A stretch of DNA of 64,000 nucleotides, taken from positions 1,054,001 through 1,118,000 of the forward strand of contig JAHBTP010000001.1 in assembly GCA_019638485.1 (NCBI GenBank), read 5' to 3'. Source of the stretch: Ferruginibacter sp. Its GTDB lineage: Bacteria > Bacteroidota > Bacteroidia > Chitinophagales > Chitinophagaceae. Shown here piece by piece: positions 15,851 to 25,046 of the stretch (position 1 is the stretch's first letter; each line of letters starts with the position of its first letter). The translations under genes were made by a program, and so were the position numbers. The notes beneath the pieces are model-generated. The model saw only the letters and a list, made by a program, of their open reading frames with translations. It was not told the DNA's origin and searched no databases.

Positions 15851-16762
15851 TTAATCTATTGTAAAATAATCGCCCCCTTGATACACCCCTGTTTTTTGTT
15901 TCATTAATTGCATCAACACATCATTTGCTAAACTACTCGCTCCAAAACGGAACCATTTATTATTCATCCAGTCTTCTCCCAGCACTTCATTCACCATTAC
16001 CAAATAATGAAGTGCAAGTTTGGCATTAGAAATACCTCCGGCAGGTTTCATTCCAATCATTTTGCCTGTTTTATAATAAAAATCTTTTATGGCCAAAAGC
16101 ATAACCAGGGTTACGGGTAATGTTGCAGCCGGTGATATTTTTCCCGTAGATGTTTTAATAAAATCAGCTCCGGCATACATAGCAATATCGCTGGCTTTTC
16201 GTACTTTATCGTAGGTAACCAGTTCACCTGTTTCTAAAATCACTTTCAGTCTCGCGGATCCGCAGGCCTCTTTTATCATGGCAATTTCATCATATATGTA
16301 TTGATAATCTCCGGCAAGAAATTTACCGCGGCTTATAACCATATCAATCTCATCTGCTCCCTGCTCTACAGCATACTTTGTATCTTTAATCTTAATATCC
16401 AGCGTTGTTTGACCGCTTGGAAATCCTGTTGCCACTGAAGCAACTTTTATTCCGGAATTACCTAATGCCTGCTTTGCAATGTTAACCATTGAAGGATAAA
16501 CGCACACCGCCGCCACTGTTGGTAATCCTGCATAGGCATCAAGCAAATGCTGGGCTTTATAACACATCTGCTTTACTTTTCCGGGTGTATCTTTTCCTTC
16601 CAGCGTGGTCAGGTCTATCATATTCAATATCAGCTTCAGCCCGTTAGTTTTCGTTTCACTTTTAATACTTCGTTTGGTAATTCTGGATGCTCGTTCCTCA
16701 ATACCTACTTTGTCCACATGAGAAGAAAGAGAAAAATCCGGTAATATAATTTTTTCCGCCAT
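15851..16762 (-). CDS. deoC: Deoxyribose-phosphate aldolase
   Basis: A 303-aa DeoC of the longer type. It cleaves 2-deoxy-D-ribose 5-phosphate to glyceraldehyde 3-phosphate and acetaldehyde. The Schiff-base lysine is K203 in DFIKTSTGK, the proton-relay Asp is D140 in DEIDMVI, and the second lysine lies in GMKPAGGI. The N-terminus is about 45 aa longer than in E. coli DeoC. It leads an operon with two ALDH-family genes, forming a deoxynucleoside catabolic module. The folA gene is next upstream on the same strand, 33 nt away. Confidence 0.95.
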   Translation of the reverse strand: MAEKIILPDFSLSSHVDKVGIEERASRITKRSIKSETKTNGLKLILNMIDLTTLEGKDTPGKVKQMCYKAQHLLDAYAGLPTVAAVCVYPSMVNIAKQALGNSGIKVASVATGFPSGQTTLDIKIKDTKYAVEQGADEIDMVISRGKFLAGDYQYIYDEIAMIKEACGSARLKVILETGELVTYDKVRKASDIAMYAGADFIKTSTGKISPAATLPVTLVMLLAIKDFYYKTGKMIGMKPAGGISNAKLALHYLVMVNEVLGEDWMNNKWFRFGASSLANDVLMQLMKQKTGVYQGGDYFTID

Positions 16763-16795
16763 ACTAGTTAAATAAGTCTATAAAGTTACGAGTAA

Positions 16796-17302
16796 TTATG
16801 ATTTATTGTATATTCTTTCCCATACTTCAAAGTCGAAAGCATAGGCATGACGCTCATCTATTTCATGCCTTTGGGTTGAAATCAGTTTCCATTTTTCGGT
16901 TGAGAATCGTGGGAAAAAAGCATTTGCACCTGTGAAAGCCTTGTCTATTCGGGATATTTCCATCCTATCGGCAAAATCCATTGCCATTTTAAATATATCG
17001 CCACCTCCAATTATATAAATCTTTTCTGCAGGTTTTGCCGCAGCGATAGCCTCTTCAATACTATGTACCACCAACGCTCCGTGTCCATTATAATCATTTC
17101 TGTGTGTAACAACAATATTCAAACTACCTTCAAGCGGTTGCCTGATTACATCAAAAGATTTTCGGCCAATGATAATGGGGAAAGATCGAATACTTTCTCG
17201 AAAACGATTATATTCATCAGGTAAATTCCATAAAGGGGCACCGCTTTCTGTTCCAAGCTCATAGTTTTTACCAAAGGCAGCGGCAAGTATAATTGTATTC
17301 AT
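16796..17302 (-). CDS. folA: Dihydrofolate reductase
   Basis: 168 aa, the normal length for DHFR, which makes tetrahydrofolate with NADPH. Landmarks are LAAAFGKNYELG (N-terminal strand and Met20-type loop), LWNLPDEYNRFR with the acidic active-site residue, IIIGRKSFD (cofactor binding) and IYIIGGGDIFKMA (Gly-Gly loop). The ATG at 17302 gives the family's usual N-terminus (MNTIILAAAFG). An upstream in-frame ATG at 17335 would add 11 aa and collides with a promoter-like box at 17335-17342. It is divergent from cas12a, with about 220 nt between them. Confidence 0.93.
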   Translation of the reverse strand: MNTIILAAAFGKNYELGTESGAPLWNLPDEYNRFRESIRSFPIIIGRKSFDVIRQPLEGSLNIVVTHRNDYNGHGALVVHSIEEAIAAAKPAEKIYIIGGGDIFKMAMDFADRMEISRIDKAFTGANAFFPRFSTEKWKLISTQRHEIDERHAYAFDFEVWERIYNKS

Positions 17303-17334
17303 AAAAATCAACTTTGAAATATATCCCCGAAACA

Positions 17335-17342
17335 CAAATTTA
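17335..17342 (-). promoter_or_regulatory. Possible -7 box for folA
   Basis: On the minus strand this reads TAAATTTG, matching the Bacteroidota TAnnTTTG -7 element, 33 nt upstream of the chosen folA start. I see no clear TTTG -33 element at the right distance, so this is tentative. Confidence 0.3.
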
Positions 17343-17522
17343 ATTGATGTAACCTTCCGTAAGAATAACCTGTTAAATCAAAAGTTGGTTGATATCAATG
17401 GGAATTGTTTTAGTTGGTGAGTGTAGGATACATCAGTAACAATGAAAATTAAGAGTTTTAAAATGCGCTACCAATATTATTTTTCTTGTATATTAGGAAA
17501 TTCTTTTAACTAAACCTTTGCT

Positions 17523-20500
17523 ATGAAAAATAAAAATATTTCTTCATTTAAAAACAAATATGCTCTATCGAAAACTTTGAGATTTGAATTAAAACCCATT
17601 GGCAAAACCAAAGATCACATCCGAGATAAAGGTTTGCTATTACAAGATTATAACAGAGCAAAAAGCTATCAAGAAGTAAAAAAACTGATAGACCGCTACC
17701 ATCAGCATTTTATAGAACTGGCTTTGAATCCTTTAAAACTGACGCAATTAGAAGAGTTTCAAAATTTATATTTAGCCCCTACCGAAGCTAAAAAAGAAGA
17801 AGCCTTTAAGAAAAAGTTTGAAAAAATTCAGGAGGACCTAAGAAAGGAAATCGTTGCTGCTTTTAAGACAGGAGAAGCCACCGAAATTTTTAAAGTTCTG
17901 GATAAAAAAGAACTCATTACCGAGTTGATGGCTGCTTGGCTAAGCAATAAAGAAGATAAAGATAAAGTTGAGGAGTTCAAAACCTTTACCACTTATTTTA
18001 CTGGGTTTCATGAAAACCGAAAAAACATGTACACCGACAAGGCTCAAAGCACCGCCATTGCTTACCGTTTGGTACATGAAAACCTGCCAAAGTTTTTCGA
18101 TAATATAAAGGTGTTTGAAAAACTGAAAGCAGTTCCAGAGCTATATGAGAAGGGCAGTGTACTTTACAAAGAAATTGAAGAATACCTGAACATATCTTCC
18201 ATAGATGAAGCGTTTGAATTAGACTACTTCAATATGGTCTTAACTCAAAAACAAATAGAAGTGTATAACCTCATTATTGGAGGAAGAACACCTAAGGAAA
18301 ATGAAAAGAAAATTCAAGGGTTAAACGAATACATCAACCCATACAACCAAAAACAACAAGATAAAAAGAATAGAATCCCGAAACTAAAACCGCTCTATAA
18401 AATGATTTTGAGCGATAGAGAAAGTGTTTCTTTTTTAGCTGAAAAGTTTGAAAATAGTCAAGAAGTTTTAAATGCAATCAAGGAATATTACCACGCCAAC
18501 TTAATTTCTTATCAATCTTCTGAAAAAAAAGATACTGAAAATGTATTGGAACGAGTAAAAGAATTGCTGGCAAACTTAAGCAGCAATAATCTTTCTCAAA
18601 TTTATATTCGCAACGGAAAAGCCATTACCGATATTTCTCAAGCTCTGTTTAGTGATTTTAGTTTGATAAAAGATGCGTTGAAATATAGTTTTACCAACAC
18701 CTTTGAGATAGGTAAAAAAGGACTTTCAAAAAAGCAGGAAGAAGCGATTGAAAAATACCTAAAACAAGATTATTTCTCTATTGCCGAAATAGAAACTGCC
18801 CTTTGGAATTATCGTGCTGAAAATGATTTGCTTAAAGATTTGCAAGAAAAGCAACACCTTATTGCAAGCTATTTCAATACCCATTTCAAAACCAAAGTTA
18901 ATGACAAGGACTATGATTTGGTAGCTAATGTAGATACGAAATACCGATGTGTAAAAGGATTATTGGAACAGGATTATCCCGAAGACAAAAAACTGAATCA
19001 AGAACAAACAGATATTGATAATATCAAGCAATTCTTAGATGCTTTGATGTTGGTTCTGCATTTTGTAAAACCCTTGATGCTGCCTAACGACAGCACCTCA
19101 GAAAAAGACCAAAGTTTTTACAATACCATAGCACCTTACTATGAACAATTACAATATTTAATTTCACTTTACAACAAGGTTCGCAACTTTGCTTCTCAAA
19201 AGCCTTATAGCGTAGAAAAGTATAAGCTGAATTTTGAGAATCCCGATTTCTTAGGAGGTTGGCCACTTGACAGAGAAGTGCCTACATCAAGTGTAATATT
19301 TAAAGAGGATGATAAGTTTTTTCTAGGAGTATTAGATAAAGATTGGAAAAGGAATTGGAAAAACTTGCCTCAACCAACAAGTGAGAATGATGTCATCCAT
19401 AAAATGGTGTATTTACAAGCTGCAGACCCAAGTAAAGACGTACAAAATCTTATGGTTATTGATAATAAAACTGTTAAGAAAAATGGAAGAAAAGAAAAAT
19501 CAGGCGAGTTTATTGGTCAGAATTTACAATTAGAGAATCTAAAAAATAGTTATTTACCAGAGAGCATTAATACAATTAGAAAAAATAGATCTTATTCTAA
19601 ACAAAGTGAAACTTTTAAAAAAGAAGACCTAGTTGCTTTTATCGATTTTTACAAGCAAAGAACAATAGAGTATTTCGACAGCTATCAATTTACGTTTAAA
19701 GACTCAAGCAACTATGATAATTTCGGTGAGTTTACTGACCACATCAATTCACAAGCATATCAAATTAGCTTTGTCAAAGTTTCTAAAACCTACATCCATC
19801 AATTGGTTGACGAAGGCAAACTCTACCTCTTCCAAATCTATAACAAGGATTTTTCTGAATATAGCAAAGGCAAACCCAATATGCACACCCTGTATTGGAA
19901 AGCCTTATTTGAGCCTGAAAATTTGAAAGATGTAGTGTATAAACTCAATGGACAAGCTGAAATTTTCTATCGTAAATCTTCCATCAAAAAGGATAAAATT
20001 ATTGTGCATAAAGCCAATGAAAAGGTTGCCAATAAAAACTCGCTCAACACCAAGAAAGAAAGTTTGTTTACTTATGATTTGGTGAAAGACAAACGATTTA
20101 CTGAGGATAAATTCCAGTTTCATGTGCCCATTACACTCAATTTTAAAGCAAGTGGCAATGACTACATCAACCAAGAGGTACTTTCGTTTTTAAGACAAAA
20201 TCCCGATGTCAATATCATTGGCTTAGATCGTGGCGAAAGACACCTTATTTATCTCACTCTCATCGATCAAAAAGGAGAAATTTTACAACAGTTTTCTCTC
20301 AATGATATCATCAACGAATACAAAGGCATTACCCACAAAACGGCTTACAAAACGCTTTTGGAAAAGAAAGAAAAGGAAAGAGCCGATGCCAGAGAAAACT
20401 GGGGAACGATAGAAAACATTAAAGAACTGAAAGAAGGCTATATCTCCCAAGTGGTGCATAAGATAGCCAAAATGATGGTGGAGTACAATGCTATTGTGGT

Positions 20501-21401
20501 GATGGAAGACCTAAACATGGGCTTTAAGCGAGGAAGGTTTGCAGTAGAAAAACAAGTCTATCAAAAATTAGAAAAAATGCTGATTGATAAGCTCAATTAT
20601 TTAGTATTTAAAGACAAAACACCTAACGAAGCTGGAGGCTTGTACCATGCCTTGCAATTGGCTAATAAATTTGAAAGCTTCCAGAAAATGGGCAAACAAA
20701 GCGGATTCTTGTTTTATGTACCGGCATGGAATACCAGTAAAATAGACCCTACCACCGGTTTTGTAAACTTATTCTTTACCAAGTATGAAAGTGTAGAAAA
20801 GGCTCAACAGTTTTTTGAAAAATTTGATAGCATTCGTTTTAATACAAAAGAGCAATATTTTGAATTTTCTTTTGATTACGACATTTTTACCGAAAGAGCA
20901 GCTGGCACACAAACCCAATGGACGGTTTGCACCCACGGAGAAAGAATTTTATCCTTTAGAAATCCTCAAAAAAATAACGAGTGGGATAATTTACCCATCA
21001 AATTAACCGAACAATTTAAAGATTTATTAGCCAAACACCATATCACTTATAGAAGTGGAACCTGTATCAAAGCACAAATAGCTGCACAAAAAGAAAAAGA
21101 CTTCCTAAAAGGTATGATGGATTTGTTCAAACTCACCCTTCAAATGCGTAACAGCATTACCAACAGCGAAGTGGATTACCTGATCTCTCCGGTAAAAAAT
21201 GCCCAAGGTGTATTTTACGACAGCCGTAATGCTAATGCTGATTTACCTAAAGATGCCGATGCCAACGGAGCTTACCATATCGCCAAAAAAGGCTTGATGT
21301 GGCTTAATCAAATCCATGAATTTGATGGAGAGGATTGGAAGAAACTGGATTTGGATAAGACCAATAAAGGCTGGTTGAAGTTTGTACAGAACTTTAAATA
21401 A
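17523..21401 (+). CDS. cas12a: Cas12a (Cpf1), type V-A CRISPR effector nuclease
   Basis: A 1292-aa RNA-guided DNA nuclease. The N-terminus has the WED-I signature LSKTLRFELKPIGKT, followed by the REC lobe. The RuvC catalytic triad is complete: D902 in IIGLDRGERH, E995 in VVMEDLNMGFKRGRF (continuing into the bridge-helix/YQKLEKMLIDKLN segment) and D1246 in DADANGAYHIAKKG. The Nuc-domain arginine is R1209 in LQMRNS. All key residues are present and the length is typical of Cas12a (about 1200-1300), so it should be active. Known members process their own pre-crRNA and cut double-stranded DNA next to a T-rich PAM. It opens the operon, with only 18 nt to the second effector gene. The array repeats end in the Cas12a-type handle AATTTCTACTATTGTAGAT, which fits it. 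Confidence 0.98.
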   Translation: MKNKNISSFKNKYALSKTLRFELKPIGKTKDHIRDKGLLLQDYNRAKSYQEVKKLIDRYHQHFIELALNPLKLTQLEEFQNLYLAPTEAKKEEAFKKKFEKIQEDLRKEIVAAFKTGEATEIFKVLDKKELITELMAAWLSNKEDKDKVEEFKTFTTYFTGFHENRKNMYTDKAQSTAIAYRLVHENLPKFFDNIKVFEKLKAVPELYEKGSVLYKEIEEYLNISSIDEAFELDYFNMVLTQKQIEVYNLIIGGRTPKENEKKIQGLNEYINPYNQKQQDKKNRIPKLKPLYKMILSDRESVSFLAEKFENSQEVLNAIKEYYHANLISYQSSEKKDTENVLERVKELLANLSSNNLSQIYIRNGKAITDISQALFSDFSLIKDALKYSFTNTFEIGKKGLSKKQEEAIEKYLKQDYFSIAEIETALWNYRAENDLLKDLQEKQHLIASYFNTHFKTKVNDKDYDLVANVDTKYRCVKGLLEQDYPEDKKLNQEQTDIDNIKQFLDALMLVLHFVKPLMLPNDSTSEKDQSFYNTIAPYYEQLQYLISLYNKVRNFASQKPYSVEKYKLNFENPDFLGGWPLDREVPTSSVIFKEDDKFFLGVLDKDWKRNWKNLPQPTSENDVIHKMVYLQAADPSKDVQNLMVIDNKTVKKNGRKEKSGEFIGQNLQLENLKNSYLPESINTIRKNRSYSKQSETFKKEDLVAFIDFYKQRTIEYFDSYQFTFKDSSNYDNFGEFTDHINSQAYQISFVKVSKTYIHQLVDEGKLYLFQIYNKDFSEYSKGKPNMHTLYWKALFEPENLKDVVYKLNGQAEIFYRKSSIKKDKIIVHKANEKVANKNSLNTKKESLFTYDLVKDKRFTEDKFQFHVPITLNFKASGNDYINQEVLSFLRQNPDVNIIGLDRGERHLIYLTLIDQKGEILQQFSLNDIINEYKGITHKTAYKTLLEKKEKERADARENWGTIENIKELKEGYISQVVHKIAKMMVEYNAIVVMEDLNMGFKRGRFAVEKQVYQKLEKMLIDKLNYLVFKDKTPNEAGGLYHALQLANKFESFQKMGKQSGFLFYVPAWNTSKIDPTTGFVNLFFTKYESVEKAQQFFEKFDSIRFNTKEQYFEFSFDYDIFTERAAGTQTQWTVCTHGERILSFRNPQKNNEWDNLPIKLTEQFKDLLAKHHITYRSGTCIKAQIAAQKEKDFLKGMMDLFKLTLQMRNSITNSEVDYLISPVKNAQGVFYDSRNANADLPKDADANGAYHIAKKGLMWLNQIHEFDGEDWKKLDLDKTNKGWLKFVQNFK

Positions 21402-21419
21402 ATTTTAATAATAACGACT

Positions 21420-24400
21420 ATGGAAAATTACAAATTAACCAAAGCAATCCGCTTTCGTTTAGAACCCAATGAAGGGAGCAACTTGATACAACAACAAGTT
21501 GAGGATATGAAGAACATTTCTTTTGATTTGGTATCCTTTATTTCCGGGTTGGGCAATTTCAACGATTTGTTGAAACGCTATTTGCTACGAGCACGAAAAG
21601 ATGGATTGATTAAAATGAACAGCAGCCTGTCTATAAAAAGCGGATGGCTGAAGCGATATGCTAAACAAATCTTTCATGACAGCGAAGCGTTAAGAGATAA
21701 AACTAGAAGGAAGCAAACCAAAACAATTGGAGATTTTGAAGGCTTGTCTGCGGAGATTGAAGGCCGCTTGGAGACATACCTTGCTATCTATCAATCCTTG
21801 GTAAATGATGGTGTAGCTGCATTGAATGAACGAGCTAGAAAAGCTAATACCGGCCTTTTGCTAAAGCAACTCGGCAACCAAAATGGACTGTCTTATTTCG
21901 TGGGGCTGATAGAAGCATCGGTGGATAAAAGAGAAGTAGATGATTTAAGTACTCAACTCAAGAAACAGGGAAAGGCTTTACAGGAGGAGCTATTAGCAGG
22001 TATTCAAAAATATTTACCTGAACAATCTACTGGTTTTCCTCTTGCTAAAGCTAGTTTCAACTATTATACGATTAATAAAAAGCCGGTGGACTATGCTCAA
22101 AAAATAAGAGAGCAGGAAGGCAAGTTGCGCATTACAGATTGGGATGCACAAGTATGGAGTAATAGCGGTTTATCAAATGCAATTAAGGCTGCTGTGCAGT
22201 GGGGAATAACGGATTTGGGGAGTCTTCGTCAAAAGCTTAAGAACATAAAAGCTCAGCAAAAGGCAAGTTTTAATGAATTGATGACGCAAGACTTGAACTT
22301 CCAAGAGCTAAGAGAAAATGCGGATTTATATCTCTTTAGCAACATTACGGAACATGAGTTCAACCAGTATAAAAATCTAACAGAAAAAATTGAGGATAAG
22401 GCTACACGAATCAATCAGTCAAGTAATGATAACGACAAGCGGCAGCTCCGAAGCGATTTGCAAAAGCTGAAGAAAGACAGAGGAGCTTTGATTAATGCGG
22501 CTGACAAAAGAAATCAAAATAGTTTTAAGACTTACAAATATTTTGCAAATTACTACCGGAATATTGCTTTAAAGCACGGTCGCATCCTCTCCACTATTAA
22601 AGGAATTGAGAAGGAAGCAGTAGAGTCTCAATTGCTACAGTATTGGTCTTTAGTTCTAGAACAAAAGGGTAAGCATCAACTCTTACTTATTCCAAAGCAA
22701 AAGGCGGCTGAGTGTTATCAATTCGTCAGTGCGGCATCAGCTATCCAGCAGTCATCCACCAGCAAAATCTATTGGTTTGAGAGTTTCACGCTTCGTAGCC
22801 TGCGGAAGCTTTGCTTTGGCTACTTAGATGCCGGAACTAATACGTTTAATCAGAATATTCAAGAGATTTTGAGGCGACATCAATACTCCGAAATGGATAA
22901 TCGGGGGCGTCAAAATCAAGTGCGTATTGAAGGCGAATTTTCCTTTAAGGGAAATACCCAGAAAATTATTGCATGCTACAAAGACGTTTTAGCTTCCAGA
23001 TACACACAATCGGTTTTGAGACTACCTGTCCGACAGCTAAGGGATGAAGTGATTGAGCCAAATTTTGAAACTTTGGATGATTTCCAAATCGCATTAGAGC
23101 GAATTTGCTACAAACGCTATGCCTTGCTTTCAGAGCAAAATCTAGACACAATAACGCGGCGTTATCAAGCCCAAGTATTTGCCATTACCTCGGCTGATTT
23201 AGAAAAGGGAAATGATGGTAATGATAAGGCTCATACTCAAATATGGAAGAAATTTTGGGCACAAGAAAATGAGCAAACATATTTTGATGTACGCATCAAC
23301 CCGGAACTGTCTATCCAGTGGCGCCCTGCAAAAGAAAGCCGTGTGCACAAATACGGTAGAGATTCTGCACTGTATGATGAACAGAAAAACAATCGCTACC
23401 TACACCCACAATTTACCCTTGTGACCACCATTTCAGAGCATAGCAATACGCCTACCAAAGTGCTATCTTTTATGACCGACGAGGAGTTTAAAATCTCAGT
23501 GGATGCCTTTAATAGCAAATTCAATAATGCTGATTTTAAATTTGCCTTGGGTCTAGATAATGGCGAAACAGAACTGGCTACACTGGGTGTTTATCTGCCC
23601 GCCTTTAAACAAGAAAGTAACGAAGCTAGCATAGCAGAAATTAGAAAAATAGAAGCGTACGGTTTTAAGGTGCTCAGCATTACAGACCTTACCCATCAGG
23701 AAAAAGATACCAATGGAAAGGAACGAAAAATAATCCAAAATCCGTCCTACTTCTTGGTAAAGGAGCAGTATATGAAGACGTTCGGAAAGACGGAAGCGGA
23801 GTATGCAGCTATGTTCTCTAAATTATTTAAAGAGTCCCAACTCCTAACGTTGGATTTAACTACCGCCAAAGTTATTAAAGGTCACATCATCACCAATGGC
23901 GATGTACCCAGCTTCTTTAATCTTTGGATGCGACATGCCCAACGCCTACTCTGGGATATGAATGACCATGCTCAAAAACAGACCGCAAAGCATCTGAGAC
24001 TGAAAAGAAGTGAGCATCTGAATGATAAGGAGAAAGAAAAGTTCATTGAATATTTGAATAGTGTAAGAGTAAACAAGGAATTTCAGAAACTAAACGCAGA
24101 AGAGAAATCACAATACACACAATGGATTTATGCATTATGGAATCGGGAGGCACACAGTTTTTCAAAGGAGCAAGTAGCAAAGTTTGCGAAGGTAAAGAAA
24201 GACCAACGAGTGGGGTACTATTCAAAATATATCATTTTAGCCGTTTGTTATATTGGTGAAGATTTGCAATCTGCCACTGAAATTTTTGACGTGCGCAATA
24301 TTTTCAAACTAAGAAAAGATTTTTATGCACTCAAATCGGAGCAAGAAATTATACAAGAGTTAAACACCTATAACACTACCGAAAGCCGACAGCAAATTGG

Positions 24401-25046
24401 CAATGAAGAGTTAGATCTTAAAATTAACCATCTGCGGGAAGCAGTTGTGTCAAATGCAGTGGGTGTGGTAGATTCTCTATACAAACAATACAAAGAAAAA
24501 ACAGGTGGTGAGGGATTAATCATTAAGGAAGGATTTGATACCAATAAAACCAAAGAAGATTTAGAAAAATTTAGCGGCAATATTTACCGAATTTTAGAAC
24601 GAAAATTATATCAAAAATTTCAAAACTATGGCTTAGTTCCTCCTATAAAAAGTTTAATGGCAGTGCGTAGTGAAGGAATAAAAAATAATAAAGGAGCCAT
24701 ATTGAGATTAGGAAATATTGGTTTTATTGACCCTGAAGAAACCAGTCAAAATTGCCCGGTTTGTGCAACAAAATTTGGCCATCATCAGGATGTGTTTGTT
24801 TGTCAAACTTGCAGCTTTACACCAGAGAAAATAATGCATTCCAACGATGGTGTTGCAGGATACAATATAGCAAAGGGAGGATTTAATAACTTTTTAAACC
24901 CAGCACCTTTGATTAAAAAAGAAGAACAGAAAGCTGCTAATTCAAACACAAAACAATATTCTAATAAAAACAACACACCCCGACAAAAAACAGCAATGGA
25001 AATTTTGTTAGAAAAAGCAGGATTAAAAAACAAAAATAATGAGTAA
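21420..25046 (+). CDS. Second type V effector, Cas12a2/Cas12a3-like
   Basis: A 1208-aa protein distantly resembling Cas12a at its N-terminus (KLTKAIRFRLEP against Cas12a's LSKTLRFELKP) and in its RuvC motifs: D713 in FALGLDNGE, E1037 in LIIKEGFD followed by RILERKLYQKF, and D1143 in SNDGVAGYNIAKGG. Between RuvC-II and RuvC-III, where Cas12a has its Nuc domain, lies a zinc ribbon (C1112, C1115, C1128, C1131) and no Nuc arginine motif. RuvC-I and RuvC-II are 324 residues apart, against 93 in the neighbouring Cas12a, so a large domain is inserted. A zinc ribbon replacing Nuc, the Cas12a neighbour and the shared array match the Cas12a2/Cas12a3 group, which is triggered by target RNA and degrades nucleic acids or tRNA tails to stop growth. 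Which subgroup, or whether it is a new one, cannot be decided by eye. Confidence 0.82.
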   Translation: MENYKLTKAIRFRLEPNEGSNLIQQQVEDMKNISFDLVSFISGLGNFNDLLKRYLLRARKDGLIKMNSSLSIKSGWLKRYAKQIFHDSEALRDKTRRKQTKTIGDFEGLSAEIEGRLETYLAIYQSLVNDGVAALNERARKANTGLLLKQLGNQNGLSYFVGLIEASVDKREVDDLSTQLKKQGKALQEELLAGIQKYLPEQSTGFPLAKASFNYYTINKKPVDYAQKIREQEGKLRITDWDAQVWSNSGLSNAIKAAVQWGITDLGSLRQKLKNIKAQQKASFNELMTQDLNFQELRENADLYLFSNITEHEFNQYKNLTEKIEDKATRINQSSNDNDKRQLRSDLQKLKKDRGALINAADKRNQNSFKTYKYFANYYRNIALKHGRILSTIKGIEKEAVESQLLQYWSLVLEQKGKHQLLLIPKQKAAECYQFVSAASAIQQSSTSKIYWFESFTLRSLRKLCFGYLDAGTNTFNQNIQEILRRHQYSEMDNRGRQNQVRIEGEFSFKGNTQKIIACYKDVLASRYTQSVLRLPVRQLRDEVIEPNFETLDDFQIALERICYKRYALLSEQNLDTITRRYQAQVFAITSADLEKGNDGNDKAHTQIWKKFWAQENEQTYFDVRINPELSIQWRPAKESRVHKYGRDSALYDEQKNNRYLHPQFTLVTTISEHSNTPTKVLSFMTDEEFKISVDAFNSKFNNADFKFALGLDNGETELATLGVYLPAFKQESNEASIAEIRKIEAYGFKVLSITDLTHQEKDTNGKERKIIQNPSYFLVKEQYMKTFGKTEAEYAAMFSKLFKESQLLTLDLTTAKVIKGHIITNGDVPSFFNLWMRHAQRLLWDMNDHAQKQTAKHLRLKRSEHLNDKEKEKFIEYLNSVRVNKEFQKLNAEEKSQYTQWIYALWNREAHSFSKEQVAKFAKVKKDQRVGYYSKYIILAVCYIGEDLQSATEIFDVRNIFKLRKDFYALKSEQEIIQELNTYNTTESRQQIGNEELDLKINHLREAVVSNAVGVVDSLYKQYKEKTGGEGLIIKEGFDTNKTKEDLEKFSGNIYRILERKLYQKFQNYGLVPPIKSLMAVRSEGIKNNKGAILRLGNIGFIDPEETSQNCPVCATKFGHHQDVFVCQTCSFTPEKIMHSNDGVAGYNIAKGGFNNFLNPAPLIKKEEQKAANSNTKQYSNKNNTPRQKTAMEILLEKAGLKNKNNE

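Noticed and set aside
17303..17335. Longer folA starting at 17335
   Set aside because: The added residues do not fit DHFR, and the start overlaps a TAAATTTG promoter-like box.
21420..25046. Second effector as a decayed duplicate of cas12a
   Set aside because: The frame is intact over 1208 codons, all three RuvC acidic residues and a complete zinc ribbon are present, and similarity to the adjacent Cas12a is low.
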